Shown: positions 26,616 through 35,501 of the stretch, piece after piece | How positions within the stretch are numbered: position 1 is the stretch's first letter | Layout of the letters: every line of letters begins with the position of its first letter | Assembly (NCBI RefSeq): GCF_900187455.1 | Contig: NZ_FYDX01000016.1 | Coordinates: forward strand, 62,001-126,000 | Reading direction: 5' to 3' | Length of the DNA stretch: 64,000 bases | From: Pseudomonas sp. Irchel 3E13 | GTDB lineage: Bacteria; Pseudomonadota; Gammaproteobacteria; Pseudomonadales; Pseudomonadaceae | Made by a program: the position numbers and the translations under genes | The notes under the pieces: model-generated | What the model was told of the DNA's origin: nothing | What the model saw: only the letters and a program-made list of their open reading frames with translations | Database searches by the model: none

Positions 26616-27371
26616 ATGATCGACAAAGACAGCCTCACCCATCACATCTCCCAGCAGTTCAACGCCGAGCTCGAAGAGGTGCGCAGCCACCTTCTGGCCA
26701 TGGGCGGCCTGGTCGAGAAGCAGGTCAACGACGCGGTCACCGCGCTGATCGAGGCCGACTCCGGCCTGGCCCAGCAGGTGCGCGAGGTTGACGAGCAAAT
26801 CAACCAGATGGAACGCAACATCGACGAGGAATGCGTGCGCATTCTTGCCCGTCGCCAGCCGGCCGCGTCGGACCTGCGCCTGATCATCAGCATTTCCAAG
26901 TCGGTGATCGACCTGGAGCGCATCGGTGACGAGTCGACCAAGATCGCTCGCCGCGCCATCCAGCTCTGTGAGGAAGGCGAATCGCCGCGCGGTTACGTCG
27001 AGGTTCGCCATATCGGCGACCAGGTGCGCAACATGGTCCGCGATGCACTGGACGCCTTCGCCCGCTTCGACGCCGAACTGGCCCTGTCGGTTGCTCAATA
27101 CGACAAGACCATCGACCGCGAATACAAGACCGCGCTGCGCGAACTGGTCACCTACATGATGGAAGACCCGCGTTCCATCTCGCGGGTGCTGAGCGTGATC
27201 TGGGCCCTGCGTTCGCTGGAGCGTATCGGCGACCACGCGCGCAACATCTCTGAGCTGGTGATTTACCTGGTGCGCGGTACCGACGTCCGTCACCTGGGCC
27301 TGGCGCGCATGAGGGAAGAAGTTCAGGGCACTGAAAAAGCTAATGTTTCGGGCGAATCTGACGATAAATAA
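26616..27371 (+). CDS. phoU: phosphate signalling and transport regulator PhoU
   Basis: All-helical metal-binding protein, 251 aa, with two PhoU repeats (about 25-110 and 130-215) containing the metal motifs ERIGDESTKIARRAI and LERIGDHARNISELVIY. PhoU links Pst transport to PhoR inhibition and restrains phosphate uptake. Start at 26616 is chosen because upstream sequence is repeat-rich intergenic DNA. It ends the pst transcript at a terminator. Confidence 0.97.
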   Translation: MIDKDSLTHHISQQFNAELEEVRSHLLAMGGLVEKQVNDAVTALIEADSGLAQQVREVDEQINQMERNIDEECVRILARRQPAASDLRLIISISKSVIDLERIGDESTKIARRAIQLCEEGESPRGYVEVRHIGDQVRNMVRDALDAFARFDAELALSVAQYDKTIDREYKTALRELVTYMMEDPRSISRVLSVIWALRSLERIGDHARNISELVIYLVRGTDVRHLGLARMREEVQGTEKANVSGESDDK

Positions 27372-27387
27372 GACTGCCCCGAGAACT

Positions 27388-27413
27388 AACGCCTGGCTCC
27401 GGCCGGGCGTTTT
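27388..27413 (+). terminator. intrinsic terminator after phoU
   Basis: ACGCCTGGC (27389-27397) pairs with GCCGGGCGT region (27402-27410, one G-U pair), followed by TTT. It closes the pstCAB-phoU transcript. Confidence 0.75.
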
Positions 27414-27534
27414 CGTTTGCGGCAGCGCAATAGAAGGCACCCGCGAACGAATGCGTTATGTCCCGGCGTGACCGAAGTTTTGGCCAATGGCCATCAGTCA
27501 ACGTTATGCTAGTCGGGATCAGGAAGGAGTGGCG

Positions 27535-28437
27535 ATGAGTAAAGTCAGTGTTTTGGTGGTGGATGACGCGCCGTTTATCCGCGATCTGGTGAAGAAATGC
27601 CTGCGCAACTATTTTCCGGGCATGGTCATTGAAGATGCGGTCAACGGGCGCAAAGCCCAGACCCTGATGGCCCGGGAAGTGTTCGACCTGATTCTGTGCG
27701 ACTGGGAAATGCCGGAGATGTCCGGCCTCGAACTCCTGACCTGGTGCCGCCAGCAGGACTCGATGAAGACCCTGCCGTTCATCATGGTGACCAGCCGCGG
27801 CGACAAGGAAAACGTGGTTCAGGCCATCCAGGCCGGCGTTTCCGACTATGTCGGCAAGCCGTTCACCAACGAGCAGTTGCTGACCAAAGTAAAAAAGGCC
27901 CTGGCCAGGGTTGGCAAGCTCGAGGCGAGCATGGCCGGCGGTAATGCACGCTCCTCCAGCGGTTTTGCCAATGACTCGCTGTCGGCCCTGACCAGCGGCA
28001 AGCCTGAGCAGGCCAAGGCCAGTGCACCGGTCGCGGCGCCAGCCGCCCAGCCACAGGTCAGCGCTCCCGCGCCTGAGCCGGCCAAGCCTGCCGTGCCGGC
28101 CGGACGTGGCCAAGGCCAGCTGCGCCTGTCCAGCGGCAATCAGCCCTGCATCATCAAGGCACTGACCCTCAAGGAAGCTTCTCTGGTGGTACGCCGCAGC
28201 GATGCCCTGCCGCAGGTGCTGGAAGGCGCCGTGCTGGACCTGGAGCAAGGCGAAACCTCGGAGATCGCCCGGCTCAACGGTTACCTGCATTCGGTCGCGG
28301 CACTTGAGCCCAAGCCCGACAGCGACTGGCTGCAACTGATCTTCCGCTTTGTCGACCAGGATGCGCAGAAGCTCGACTACCTGTCTCGCCTGATCGCCCG
28401 CGGTACGGCCCAGAAGCAATACATTCCGAGCGCCTGA
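27535..28437 (+). CDS. response regulator with unknown C-terminal domain
   Basis: A 300-residue protein. REC domain is at about 1-125 (VLVVDDAPFIRDL, phospho-acceptor Asp in LILCDWEMPEMSG, Lys in YVGKPFTNEQLL). An Ala/Pro-rich linker covers about 140-200, and a C-terminal domain of about 100 residues with a PilZ-like pattern (IIKALTLKEASLVVRRS ... LQLIFRFVDQDAQKLDYLSRLI) lacks a clear RxxxR motif. ATG at 27535 follows AGGAGTGG. No histidine kinase is adjacent. The gene keeps the position of P. aeruginosa PA5364 next to phoU; function unproven. Confidence 0.85.
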   Translation: MSKVSVLVVDDAPFIRDLVKKCLRNYFPGMVIEDAVNGRKAQTLMAREVFDLILCDWEMPEMSGLELLTWCRQQDSMKTLPFIMVTSRGDKENVVQAIQAGVSDYVGKPFTNEQLLTKVKKALARVGKLEASMAGGNARSSSGFANDSLSALTSGKPEQAKASAPVAAPAAQPQVSAPAPEPAKPAVPAGRGQGQLRLSSGNQPCIIKALTLKEASLVVRRSDALPQVLEGAVLDLEQGETSEIARLNGYLHSVAALEPKPDSDWLQLIFRFVDQDAQKLDYLSRLIARGTAQKQYIPSA

Positions 28438-28614
28438 TCACCGTTCACCCCGACCTGCGTCGAGCGAAGCTGCCCAGCGACTCGCCGACGCGCCGTCTGG
28501 CGGCAAATTGCCACCGCTGATCGGCTTGAACCTTCCTGAAACAGTCCCCGCCTTCTGCGACAAAAACCGGCTGCTAGGCTTCGACAAAGCACAACTGTCA
28601 GAAGGCCATTAGTC

Positions 28615-29511
28615 ATGCCATCCCGCCTGCTGCTGTTCTGCGCCTTGCTGCTATCTGCCGGGCCGGCTCTGGCCATGACCATCTATAAAAGCACCGACCC
28701 TTACGGTGTTGTTTCCTACTCTGATCGGCCCCAGCCTGGTGCGCGGCCTTTCATCTTTCGGGACCAGATGGTCGAGCAACTGGACAGTCAGGTGCACCTT
28801 CAAGCCACGCCGCATGCTGGCGGTGTGCATTTCTCCGTGTACAACGAGTTGTTCGCGCCCGTCGAAGTCGAGTTGCGCCTGGAGCGCCTGGGCAATGCGA
28901 GGGACGTCGGACCGCGGGTAGTACGGCGGGTGGTGCCGCCACGGGCCACGGTAGCGCTGACCAGCGTCAGTGCCTTGCAACCGGGCAAACCGGTGACTTA
29001 CCGCGAGAAATTTCGTACGGCCCTCGGCGACCCCGTGCAGCGGCCGCAGGCCTATCGCTACCCCTTGCCCTGGCGTGGCGGACCGTTTCGCCTGACCCAG
29101 GGCCCTAACGGCCGCTTCAGCCATTTCGGGCCCAAAGGCCGCTACGCCATGGACATCGCCATGCCCGAGGGCACGCCGATCATCGCTGCGCGTCCTGGCG
29201 TGGTGGTCAAGGTGGAGAACCGGCAAAGCGGGCGCGGGACGCAGCCGTCCGGCAATTTCGTGAGGGTCCTGCACAGCGACGGCACCATGGGCGTGTACCT
29301 GCACTTGATGCGCGGTTCGGTGGTGGTCAGGGAAGGGCAGCAGGTGGCGTATGGCACGCCGCTGGCGCGGTCGGGAAATACCGGCAGGAGCACCGCGCCG
29401 CACCTGCATTTCGTGGTGCAGCGCAATGTCGGGCTGGCGGTGGAGTCGATTCCCTACCAGTTCAACCAGCCCGTGGGTGGGTTGCCGAACTTCACCGCCG
29501 GCAACCCGTGA
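28615..29511 (+). CDS. M23-family peptidase with N-terminal DUF4124-like domain
   Basis: A 298-residue exported protein: signal peptide MPSRLLLFCALLLSAGPALA, an N-terminal YKSTDPYGVVSYSDRP block like DUF4124, then an M23 endopeptidase domain with FGPKGRYAMDIAMPEGTPI (metal Asp and His region) and APHLHFVVQ (HxH). M23 enzymes cleave peptidoglycan cross-bridges or activate amidases. It is convergent with the CorC-like gene 6 bp away. Confidence 0.9.
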   Translation: MPSRLLLFCALLLSAGPALAMTIYKSTDPYGVVSYSDRPQPGARPFIFRDQMVEQLDSQVHLQATPHAGGVHFSVYNELFAPVEVELRLERLGNARDVGPRVVRRVVPPRATVALTSVSALQPGKPVTYREKFRTALGDPVQRPQAYRYPLPWRGGPFRLTQGPNGRFSHFGPKGRYAMDIAMPEGTPIIAARPGVVVKVENRQSGRGTQPSGNFVRVLHSDGTMGVYLHLMRGSVVVREGQQVAYGTPLARSGNTGRSTAPHLHFVVQRNVGLAVESIPYQFNQPVGGLPNFTAGNP

Positions 29512-29517
29512 CGGTGC

Positions 29518-30858
29518 TCAATCGAGCTTGAGCACCTTGGCCAGGACGATCTTCGGCCCTTTCATCTTCTTGATGATGATGCGCAGGCCTTCGACTTCCA
29601 GCACTTCTTCCTCTTCGGGGACGCGCTTGAGGGTCTCGTAGACCAGGCCAGCGAGGGTTTCCGCCTCGATGTGGTCGAGGTCCAGGCCCAGCAGGCGCTC
29701 GACCTTGAACAGCGGCGTGTCACCCCGCACCAGCAGCTTGCCCGGCTGGTAGGCGAGGATGCCGCGTTCGGCCTTGCGGTGTTCGTCCTGGATATCGCCG
29801 ACCAGCACTTCCAGCACGTCTTCCATGGTCAGGTAGCCGATGACTTTGCCGTCGGCCTCCTCGACCAGCGCGAAGTGCGCGCCGCCTTTGCGGAACTGCT
29901 CCAGCAACTGCGACAGCGGCATGTGCCGGGAGACGCGCTCCAGCGGGCGGGTCAGTTCGGCCAGGTCGAAGGATTCTGGAACGTGGTCCAGCGCCGCCAG
30001 TTCCAGCAGCAGGTCCTTGATGTGCAGCAGGCCGACGAACTCGCCGCGCTCGGCGTCGTACACCGGGTAACGGCTGAACTTGTGCCGGCGGAACATCGCC
30101 AGGATCTCTTTCAGCGGCGCATTGACGTCGAGGCTGATCATGTCTTCGCGGGAGTTGGCCCAGTCGACCACTTCCAGCTCGCCCATTTCCACCGCCGAGG
30201 CCAGCACGCGCATGCCTTGGTCGCTGGGATCCTGGCCACGGCTCGAGTGCAGGATCAGTTTCAGTTCGTCACGGCTGTAGTGATGCTCGTGGTGCGGGCC
30301 GGGCTCGCCTTGGCCGGCGATACGCAGGATGGCGTTGGCGCTGGCGTTGAGCAGGTAGATGGCCGGGTACATGGCCCAGTAGAACAGGTACAGCGGCACG
30401 GCGGTCCACAGCGACAGCAGCTCTGGCTTGCGGATCGCCCAGGACTTGGGCGCCAGCTCACCGACCACGATGTGCAGGTAGGAAATCACGAAGAAGGCGC
30501 TGAAGAACGAAACGCCCTTGATGATCTCCGGCGACTGCACGCCGATGGCGGCCAACAGCGGTTCGAGCAGGTGGGCGAACGCCGGTTCGCCGACCCAGCC
30601 AAGGCCCAGCGATGCCAGGGTGATACCCAGTTGGCAGGCGGACAGGTAGGCGTCCAGTTGGCTGTGTACGGTGCGCAGGATATGTCCGCGCCAGCCATTC
30701 TGTTCGGCGATTGCCTCGACCCGGGTCGAGCGCAGTTTGACCATGGCGAACTCGGCGGCTACGAAAAAGCCGTTGAGCAGAACCAGCAAGAGAGCGAAAA
30801 GAATCATGCCGAAATCGGCGAAGAGTGAGGCGAGGCTGATACTAGGGGAAGGGTCCAT
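29518..30858 (-). CDS. CNNM/CorC-like membrane protein (DUF21, CBS pair, CorC_HlyC)
   Basis: A 446-residue inner-membrane protein: four-span DUF21 domain at about 15-190 (LLVLLNGFFVAAEFAMVKLR), CBS pair around 215-340, and C-terminal transporter-associated domain (ETLAGLVYETLKRVPEEEE). This family is tied to magnesium or other cation homeostasis and is often mislabelled hemolysin. It lies upstream on the strand of, and is separated by gap from, phoR by about 115 bp with the phoBR terminator between. Confidence 0.88.
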   Translation of the reverse strand: MDPSPSISLASLFADFGMILFALLLVLLNGFFVAAEFAMVKLRSTRVEAIAEQNGWRGHILRTVHSQLDAYLSACQLGITLASLGLGWVGEPAFAHLLEPLLAAIGVQSPEIIKGVSFFSAFFVISYLHIVVGELAPKSWAIRKPELLSLWTAVPLYLFYWAMYPAIYLLNASANAILRIAGQGEPGPHHEHHYSRDELKLILHSSRGQDPSDQGMRVLASAVEMGELEVVDWANSREDMISLDVNAPLKEILAMFRRHKFSRYPVYDAERGEFVGLLHIKDLLLELAALDHVPESFDLAELTRPLERVSRHMPLSQLLEQFRKGGAHFALVEEADGKVIGYLTMEDVLEVLVGDIQDEHRKAERGILAYQPGKLLVRGDTPLFKVERLLGLDLDHIEAETLAGLVYETLKRVPEEEEVLEVEGLRIIIKKMKGPKIVLAKVLKLD

Positions 30859-30897
30859 GATGGAGTTTTACGGGGTCCGTCTTCTTGAAATAGGAGG

Positions 30898-30923
30898 AAA
30901 AAAGATGCCAGCTCATGCTGGCA
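30898..30923 (-). terminator. intrinsic terminator of phoBR
   Basis: On the minus strand TGCCAGC (30923-30917) pairs with GCTGGCA (30912-30906) around a 4-nt loop, followed by TC and TTTTTT. It lies 50 bp after the phoR stop. Confidence 0.85.
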
Positions 30924-30972
30924 CCCGTCCGCCAATGTAGCGGCTGAAAACCCAAATGCAAAGTGCGCTGGA

Positions 30973-32310
30973 TCACTGAACCTTGCGGGCGGCGATCTGA
31001 ACGCCGGCGAAGTGGCAGGTAAAGGTGCTGCCATGGCCCGGAACGCTGCTGATTTCCAGGCGACCGCGATGGCGCAGCAGCACGTGCTTGACGATCGCCA
31101 GGCCCAGGCCGGTGCCACCGGTATTGGAGGCGCGGCTGGAATCGACCCGGTAGAAACGCTCGGTGAGGCGCGGCAGGTGCTTGGCGTCGATACCGATGCC
31201 CGAGTCTTGCACGCTCAGGTGCGCGCCGTGTTCGTCGCCCCACCAGCGTATGCGGATATTGCCCTCGTCCGGGGTGTACTTCACGGCGTTGAACACCAGG
31301 TTGGAGAAGGCGCTGCGCAGTTCCGCCTCGCTGCCTTTCAGGCGCAGGCCGGGCTCGGCTTCCAGGGTGATGCGCTGGTTGCGCTGGCCAGACAGTGCCT
31401 GGGCGTCGCCCTTGATGGAGTGCAGCAGGGTGTCGACTGCGACCGGAAGGTTGTCCGACGGGTAATCGGTGGCTTCCAGCTTGGCCAGCAGCAGCAGGTC
31501 GTTGAGCAGCGTCTGCATGCGTCCGCCCTGTTGCTGCATTTGCTGCAGCGCCCGCGTCCAGCGTGGATTCACGTCTTCCACGTTGTCCAGCAGGGTTTCC
31601 AGGTAGCCGGCAATCACGGTCAGCGGTGTGCGCAATTCGTGGGATACGTTGGCGACGAAATCCTTGCGCATCTGTTCGAGCTGGTGGATACGGGTGACGT
31701 CGCGCACCAGCATCAGGTGCTCGTTGTTGCCGTAGCGGGTGATGTGCAACTGAATGCGCAGGCGGTCGCTGATCGGCGACGGGATTTCCAGCGGCTCCAG
31801 GTAGTTTTCCTGCTCGAAATACTCCTTGAAGCGTGGATGGCGGACCAGATTGGTCACCGGCTGGCCGCTGTCTTGCGGGGTTTTGAGGCCCAGCAGGGTT
31901 TCGGCTGCGCGGTTCCACCACTCCAGATTGCCTTCGCTGTCGAGCATGATCACCGCATCTCGCAGCGCGGCGGTGGACTCCTGGACGCGGTCGATCACCG
32001 CTTGCAGGCGCCCGCGGACCCGTTGGTCGCGGCGCTGCAGGTGATAGATGCTGTCGAAGATCTCGCCCCACAGGCCGTAGCCGTCCGGTGGTGCTTCATC
32101 GGATCTGTGCTCTTGCAGCCACTGGTGCAGCCGCAGCATCTGTTTCAGGGTCCAGCCCAGGTAGACAGCCAGGCCGAGCGCGAGGCTCCAGCCATAGTGG
32201 CCGCTGATCAGCCCGACAAGCAGGCAGACGGTAATCAGCAGCAGCATGTGGCGAATGAGGGTGCCGTGCCAGTTCTGGTTCACTTCGGGATCCTTGGGGA
32301 TCAGCCTCAC
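30973..32310 (-). CDS. phoR: phosphate-regulon sensor histidine kinase
   Basis: Membrane histidine kinase, 445 aa. Two TM spans lie at about 20-55, a PAS domain at about 105-210 (DAVIMLDSEGNLEWWNRAAETLLG), phospho-His H224 in FVANVSHELRTPL, and an ATPase domain with NAVKYTPDEGNIRI, DSGIGIDAKHLPRLTERFYR and GGTGLGLAIVKH. It phosphorylates PhoB under phosphate limitation and is controlled by PstSCAB-PhoU. It follows phoB by about 90 bp. Confidence 0.97.
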   Translation of the reverse strand: MRLIPKDPEVNQNWHGTLIRHMLLLITVCLLVGLISGHYGWSLALGLAVYLGWTLKQMLRLHQWLQEHRSDEAPPDGYGLWGEIFDSIYHLQRRDQRVRGRLQAVIDRVQESTAALRDAVIMLDSEGNLEWWNRAAETLLGLKTPQDSGQPVTNLVRHPRFKEYFEQENYLEPLEIPSPISDRLRIQLHITRYGNNEHLMLVRDVTRIHQLEQMRKDFVANVSHELRTPLTVIAGYLETLLDNVEDVNPRWTRALQQMQQQGGRMQTLLNDLLLLAKLEATDYPSDNLPVAVDTLLHSIKGDAQALSGQRNQRITLEAEPGLRLKGSEAELRSAFSNLVFNAVKYTPDEGNIRIRWWGDEHGAHLSVQDSGIGIDAKHLPRLTERFYRVDSSRASNTGGTGLGLAIVKHVLLRHRGRLEISSVPGHGSTFTCHFAGVQIAARKVQ

Positions 32311-32400
32311 GTTGCAGCTACACGCTGCAAGGGTGAAGCGGATCGCGTTTTGCTTTTTGCTCTTCTTGAGACTGGATCAAGCGCAAGCTTGAAACGGCTT

Positions 32401-33090
32401 TCAACCCTTGGTTGAAAACCTGTATCCGGTGCCGCGAACGGTTTGTACCAGATTTTCATAGGCTTCACCCAGTGCCTTGCGCAGGCGCCGGATATGCACG
32501 TCGACGGTACGTTCCTCGACATAGACGTTGCCGCCCCAGACCTGGTCGAGCAGTTGCCCGCGGGTGTAGGCACGCTCCTGGTGGGTCATGAAGAACTGCA
32601 ACAGGCGGTATTCGGTGGGGCCCATCTCGGCGGGCTTGCCGTCGATGGTCACGCGGTGGCTGATGGGATCGAGCAGCAGGCCGCCGACTTCGATCGGCGC
32701 TTCGCCATCGCTCGGGCCGGCACGGCGCAGGACGGCCTTGAGGCGGGCGACCAGCTCGCGCGGCGAGAACGGCTTGGTGATGTAGTCGTCGGCGCCGACT
32801 TCCAGGCCCTGGATCTTGTTGTCTTCCTCACCCTTGGCGGTGAGCATGATGATCGGTACGTCGCTGGTCAGCTCGTCGCGCTTGAGGCGGCGGGCCAGCT
32901 CGATGCCCGAGGTGCCCGGCAGCATCCAGTCGAGCAGGATCAGGTCCGGCTTGCGGTCCACGATGATGGCATGGGCCTGTTGCGAGTTTTCGGCCTCGAG
33001 GCAGTCATAGCCAGCCATTTCCAATGCAACGGCGATCATTTCGCGAATTGGCGCTTCGTCGTCAACGATCAGAATGTTCCTGCCAACCAT
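32401..33090 (-). CDS. phoB: phosphate-regulon response regulator
   Basis: OmpR-type regulator, 229 aa: REC domain 1-125 with D54 as phospho-acceptor (LILLDWMLPG) and a winged-helix domain at about 130-229 ending GYRFSTKG. It activates Pho-box promoters, three of which are visible in this window, including its own. The start MVGRNILIVDDEAP at 33090 is the family-consistent one; the frame extends 13 residues upstream. Confidence 0.97.
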   Translation of the reverse strand: MVGRNILIVDDEAPIREMIAVALEMAGYDCLEAENSQQAHAIIVDRKPDLILLDWMLPGTSGIELARRLKRDELTSDVPIIMLTAKGEEDNKIQGLEVGADDYITKPFSPRELVARLKAVLRRAGPSDGEAPIEVGGLLLDPISHRVTIDGKPAEMGPTEYRLLQFFMTHQERAYTRGQLLDQVWGGNVYVEERTVDVHIRRLRKALGEAYENLVQTVRGTGYRFSTKG

Positions 33091-33143
33091 GCTCAAACCT
33101 CTCCCAGCTTCTGGTGTCTTGGCCCGCATTAGATAACGGAATT

Positions 33144-33161
33144 ATTGCAGTCGTGTGACAG
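33144..33161 (-). promoter_or_regulatory. Pho box upstream of phoB
   Basis: Read on the minus strand, CTGTCAC-ACGA-CTGCAAT fits the Pho-box pattern. It stands 54 bp before phoB, indicating autoregulation, and lies 78 bp before the divergent secreted-protein gene. Confidence 0.75.
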
Positions 33162-33238
33162 GTCGGGGGCCGTTGCAGCAACATTTCGTTACTGAGCTAG
33201 GCTGTAAATCCCACTCCCGAGATTTAACGGTGAATCCA

Positions 33239-33607
33239 ATGACACGACATACGCTGAACTGGATGACGCTCTGCGCAGCTCTCGCCTTACCGGGGATGGC
33301 CCTGGCCGACCATGCCATGGAGAAGGACGGCATGCTGGTGGATCACAACGGCATGACGCTCTACACCTTCGACAAGGATGCTGGCGGCAAGTCCATGTGC
33401 AACGACGAATGCGCGAAGAACTGGCCACCCCTGGCGGCCAAGGCCGGTGAGAAGGCCGAAGGCAAATGGACGCAGATCAAGCGTGCCGACGGCAGCATGC
33501 AGTGGGCCTATGACGGCAAACCACTGTACACCTTCGTCAAGGACAAGAAGGGCGGAGACATGACCGGTGATGGCATGAAGGACGTCTGGCACGTCGCCAA
33601 GCCCTGA
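33239..33607 (+). CDS. COG4315-type secreted protein of unknown function
   Basis: A 122-residue exported protein: signal peptide MTRHTLNWMTLCAALALPGMALA, then two copies of the LYTFDKD/LYTFVKD repeat (DGMLVDHNGMTLYTFDKDAGGKSMCNDECAKNWPP and YDGKPLYTFVKDKKGGDMTGDG) typical of the secreted-repeat (lipoprotein_15) family. The conserved cysteine pair CNDEC is present. It is divergent from phoB and shares the Pho-box-containing gap. Function unknown. Confidence 0.88.
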   Translation: MTRHTLNWMTLCAALALPGMALADHAMEKDGMLVDHNGMTLYTFDKDAGGKSMCNDECAKNWPPLAAKAGEKAEGKWTQIKRADGSMQWAYDGKPLYTFVKDKKGGDMTGDGMKDVWHVAKP

Positions 33608-33610
33608 ACC

Positions 33611-33668
33611 GTAGCTCCCACAGAGGCTTGAATCAGCCACTGTGGGAGCCGGCTTGCCGGCGATTGCG
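33611..33668. repeat. REP-type element (fluorescens-group)
   Basis: CTGTGGGAGCCGGCTTGCCGGCGAT (from 33640) has the common P. fluorescens REP sequence, with an inverted partial copy GTAGCTCCCACAGAGG at 33611-33626. It lies between the convergent secreted-protein gene and ubiA. Confidence 0.85.
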
Positions 33669-33694
33669 ATCGACCCGGTAGCACTGCGTTCGAG

Positions 33695-34585
33695 TCAGCG
33701 GGTCGCGTAGTCGATCACGATGCTGACGAAGATGATCAAACCCGCCCAATGGTTGTGCAGGAACGCCTTGAAGCAGGCGTCCCGCGCCAGGCTGCGGGTT
33801 GACCAGAACTCCCAGGCGAAGCACACCGCCGCGCCCAGCAAGCCGAGATGGAACCAGCCGCCCAGGTCGAATTGGTTGCCGGCCAGCAGCAGGCACAGCA
33901 GCGACCCTACCTGCAGCGACAGAATGATGATGCGGTCGGCTTCGCCGAACAGGATCGCGGTGGATTTCACCCCGATCCTCAGGTCGTCGTCGCGATCGAC
34001 CATCGCGTAGTAGGTGTCATACCCCACCGTCCACAGCAGGTTGGCGATGTACAGCAGCCAGGCGATCGCCGGCAGCTCGCCGTTCGCTGCGGTGAACGCC
34101 ATCGGAATGCCCCACGAATACGCCGCGCCCAGGACTACCTGCGGGTAGTAGGTGTAGCGCTTCATGAACGGGTAGCAAGCCGCCAGCGCCACCGCGCCGA
34201 ACGACAGATACACCGTGGTGGCATTGGTGCACAGCACCAGCAGGAAACTCAGGCCCACCAGCAGCGCGAACAACGCCAGAGCTTCCCGGCCGCTGATCTT
34301 GCCGCTGGCCAGTGGCCGCTCGGCGGTGCGTTTGACGTGTCCGTCCACCTTGCGGTCGGCGAAGTCGTTGATAGCGCAGCCCGCTGCGCGCATCAGCACC
34401 ACGCCGAACAGGAAGATCAGCACATTGGCCAGGGTCGGCGAGCCTTTGCCGGCAATCCAGACCGCCGACAAGGTCGGCCAGAGCAGCAGGTAGATGCCGA
34501 TCGGCTTGTCCATACGGCTCAGTTGGATGAAATCCCACGCACGGGGATGCAGGCGATTGAGCGACTTGAGCAGGCTCAGGTACAT
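33695..34585 (-). CDS. ubiA: 4-hydroxybenzoate octaprenyltransferase
   Basis: Integral membrane prenyltransferase of ubiquinone synthesis, 296 aa. The two Asp-rich prenyl-diphosphate motifs are NDFADRKVDGHVKRTAERPL and the DRDDDLRIGVKSTAI region. The ATG at 34585 shares one base with the ubiC stop (TGATG), so the two are translationally coupled. The open frame extends 47 residues further into ubiC but this is not the start. It prenylates the product of ubiC. Confidence 0.97.
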   Translation of the reverse strand: MYLSLLKSLNRLHPRAWDFIQLSRMDKPIGIYLLLWPTLSAVWIAGKGSPTLANVLIFLFGVVLMRAAGCAINDFADRKVDGHVKRTAERPLASGKISGREALALFALLVGLSFLLVLCTNATTVYLSFGAVALAACYPFMKRYTYYPQVVLGAAYSWGIPMAFTAANGELPAIAWLLYIANLLWTVGYDTYYAMVDRDDDLRIGVKSTAILFGEADRIIILSLQVGSLLCLLLAGNQFDLGGWFHLGLLGAAVCFAWEFWSTRSLARDACFKAFLHNHWAGLIIFVSIVIDYATR

Positions 34586-35151
34586 CAGCGGACCTCCTGG
34601 AAAGCTTCGGTGGCGTGCCACAGCGCGGGAAGAAACACCTCCGCCACCAGCAGGCCCAGCGCGCCACGGTCGAAACGCGAACGGCGGCCCCACAGACCTT
34701 CGCTGTTCTGCTCGGGCGGCAGCCAATCCGGCGGGTAGTGGCAGACTTCGATCGCCTGACGGGCGAAGCCGCGATCACAGAACAGCAACTCGCCCAGTGA
34801 CCGGCTGCCCAGCGCTTCCAGATCAAGGCCATCGTTGAGCAAGGCCTCGCGGCCGGCAACGCTGCGGGCGAACACCCAGGGTTCGCCATGGCCGCGCAGG
34901 TAAACCTCGCGCACCCAGCCTTCGCTGCCCGGCGCCAGGCCAAGGGCCTGGCATTCGTCGGTGCGCAGGGTCTGCCAGCCTTCATAAAGGGGCGTCACGG
35001 AGAAATGGTCAGCAGAGAGGCGGGTCAAACGGCGGGTCAGGGAGCCCTGGTCGAACAGCCAGTCCAGGATCAGCGCAGGCGTTTTCGCGGCGAGCTGCGG
35101 TGTGTGCTGCGTCCATTGCGCAGCCGGAAATTGCGAGGATTCGTATGGCAC
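34585..35151 (-). CDS. ubiC: chorismate pyruvate-lyase
   Basis: Splits chorismate into 4-hydroxybenzoate and pyruvate, the first step of ubiquinone synthesis; 188 aa. Family blocks: LTRRLTRLSADHFSVTPL, GSEGWVREVYLRGHGEPWVFARSV and GLWGRRSRFDRGALGLLVAEVFLP. It is the first gene of the ubiCA operon and divergent from rubredoxin across about 150 bp. Confidence 0.95.
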   Translation of the reverse strand: MPYESSQFPAAQWTQHTPQLAAKTPALILDWLFDQGSLTRRLTRLSADHFSVTPLYEGWQTLRTDECQALGLAPGSEGWVREVYLRGHGEPWVFARSVAGREALLNDGLDLEALGSRSLGELLFCDRGFARQAIEVCHYPPDWLPPEQNSEGLWGRRSRFDRGALGLLVAEVFLPALWHATEAFQEVR

Positions 35152-35211
35152 GGTAGATCAGCGGTTACAGGCCAGAGAGGCGGCGAGCTTAGCATGTTTG
35201 CCCCTGGCAAC

Positions 35212-35240
35212 TTGCATCGCCTGGCCAGCCTCAGTACAAA
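35212..35240 (+). promoter_or_regulatory. candidate sigma70 promoter of rubA
   Basis: TTGCAT (35212-35217), 17 bp spacer, TACAAA (35235-35240). Each hexamer matches 4 of 6 consensus bases. It lies 60 bp before rubA. Confidence 0.4.
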
Positions 35241-35299
35241 GCCCTGCTGACGATCGACGCATAACGATCGCGCCTGGCCTGAATGTAAGGAGATCAACG

Positions 35300-35467
35300 A
35301 TGAAGAAGTGGCAATGTGTGGTGTGCGGCCTGATTTACGACGAGGCCGAGGGCTGGCCGGATGACGGCATCGCGCCCGGCACCCGTTGGGAAGACGTTCC
35401 GGCAGACTGGCTGTGCCCGGACTGCGGCGTCGGCAAGATGGATTTCGAGATGATCGCCATCGGCTGA
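35300..35467 (+). CDS. rubA: rubredoxin
   Basis: Small iron electron carrier, 55 aa, with the two CxxC iron ligands: C6 and C9 (CVVC) and C39 and C42 (CPDC), and the typical Tyr and DWLCPDCG context. The start ATG follows AAGGAG. Its reductase is encoded 34 bp downstream, so the two form an electron-transfer operon serving alkane hydroxylase or other oxygenases, or oxidative-stress enzymes. Confidence 0.96.
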   Translation: MKKWQCVVCGLIYDEAEGWPDDGIAPGTRWEDVPADWLCPDCGVGKMDFEMIAIG

Positions 35468-35501
35468 TCTTTTTTCACCCTTTTTGAAGGACACGCAAGG
35501 C

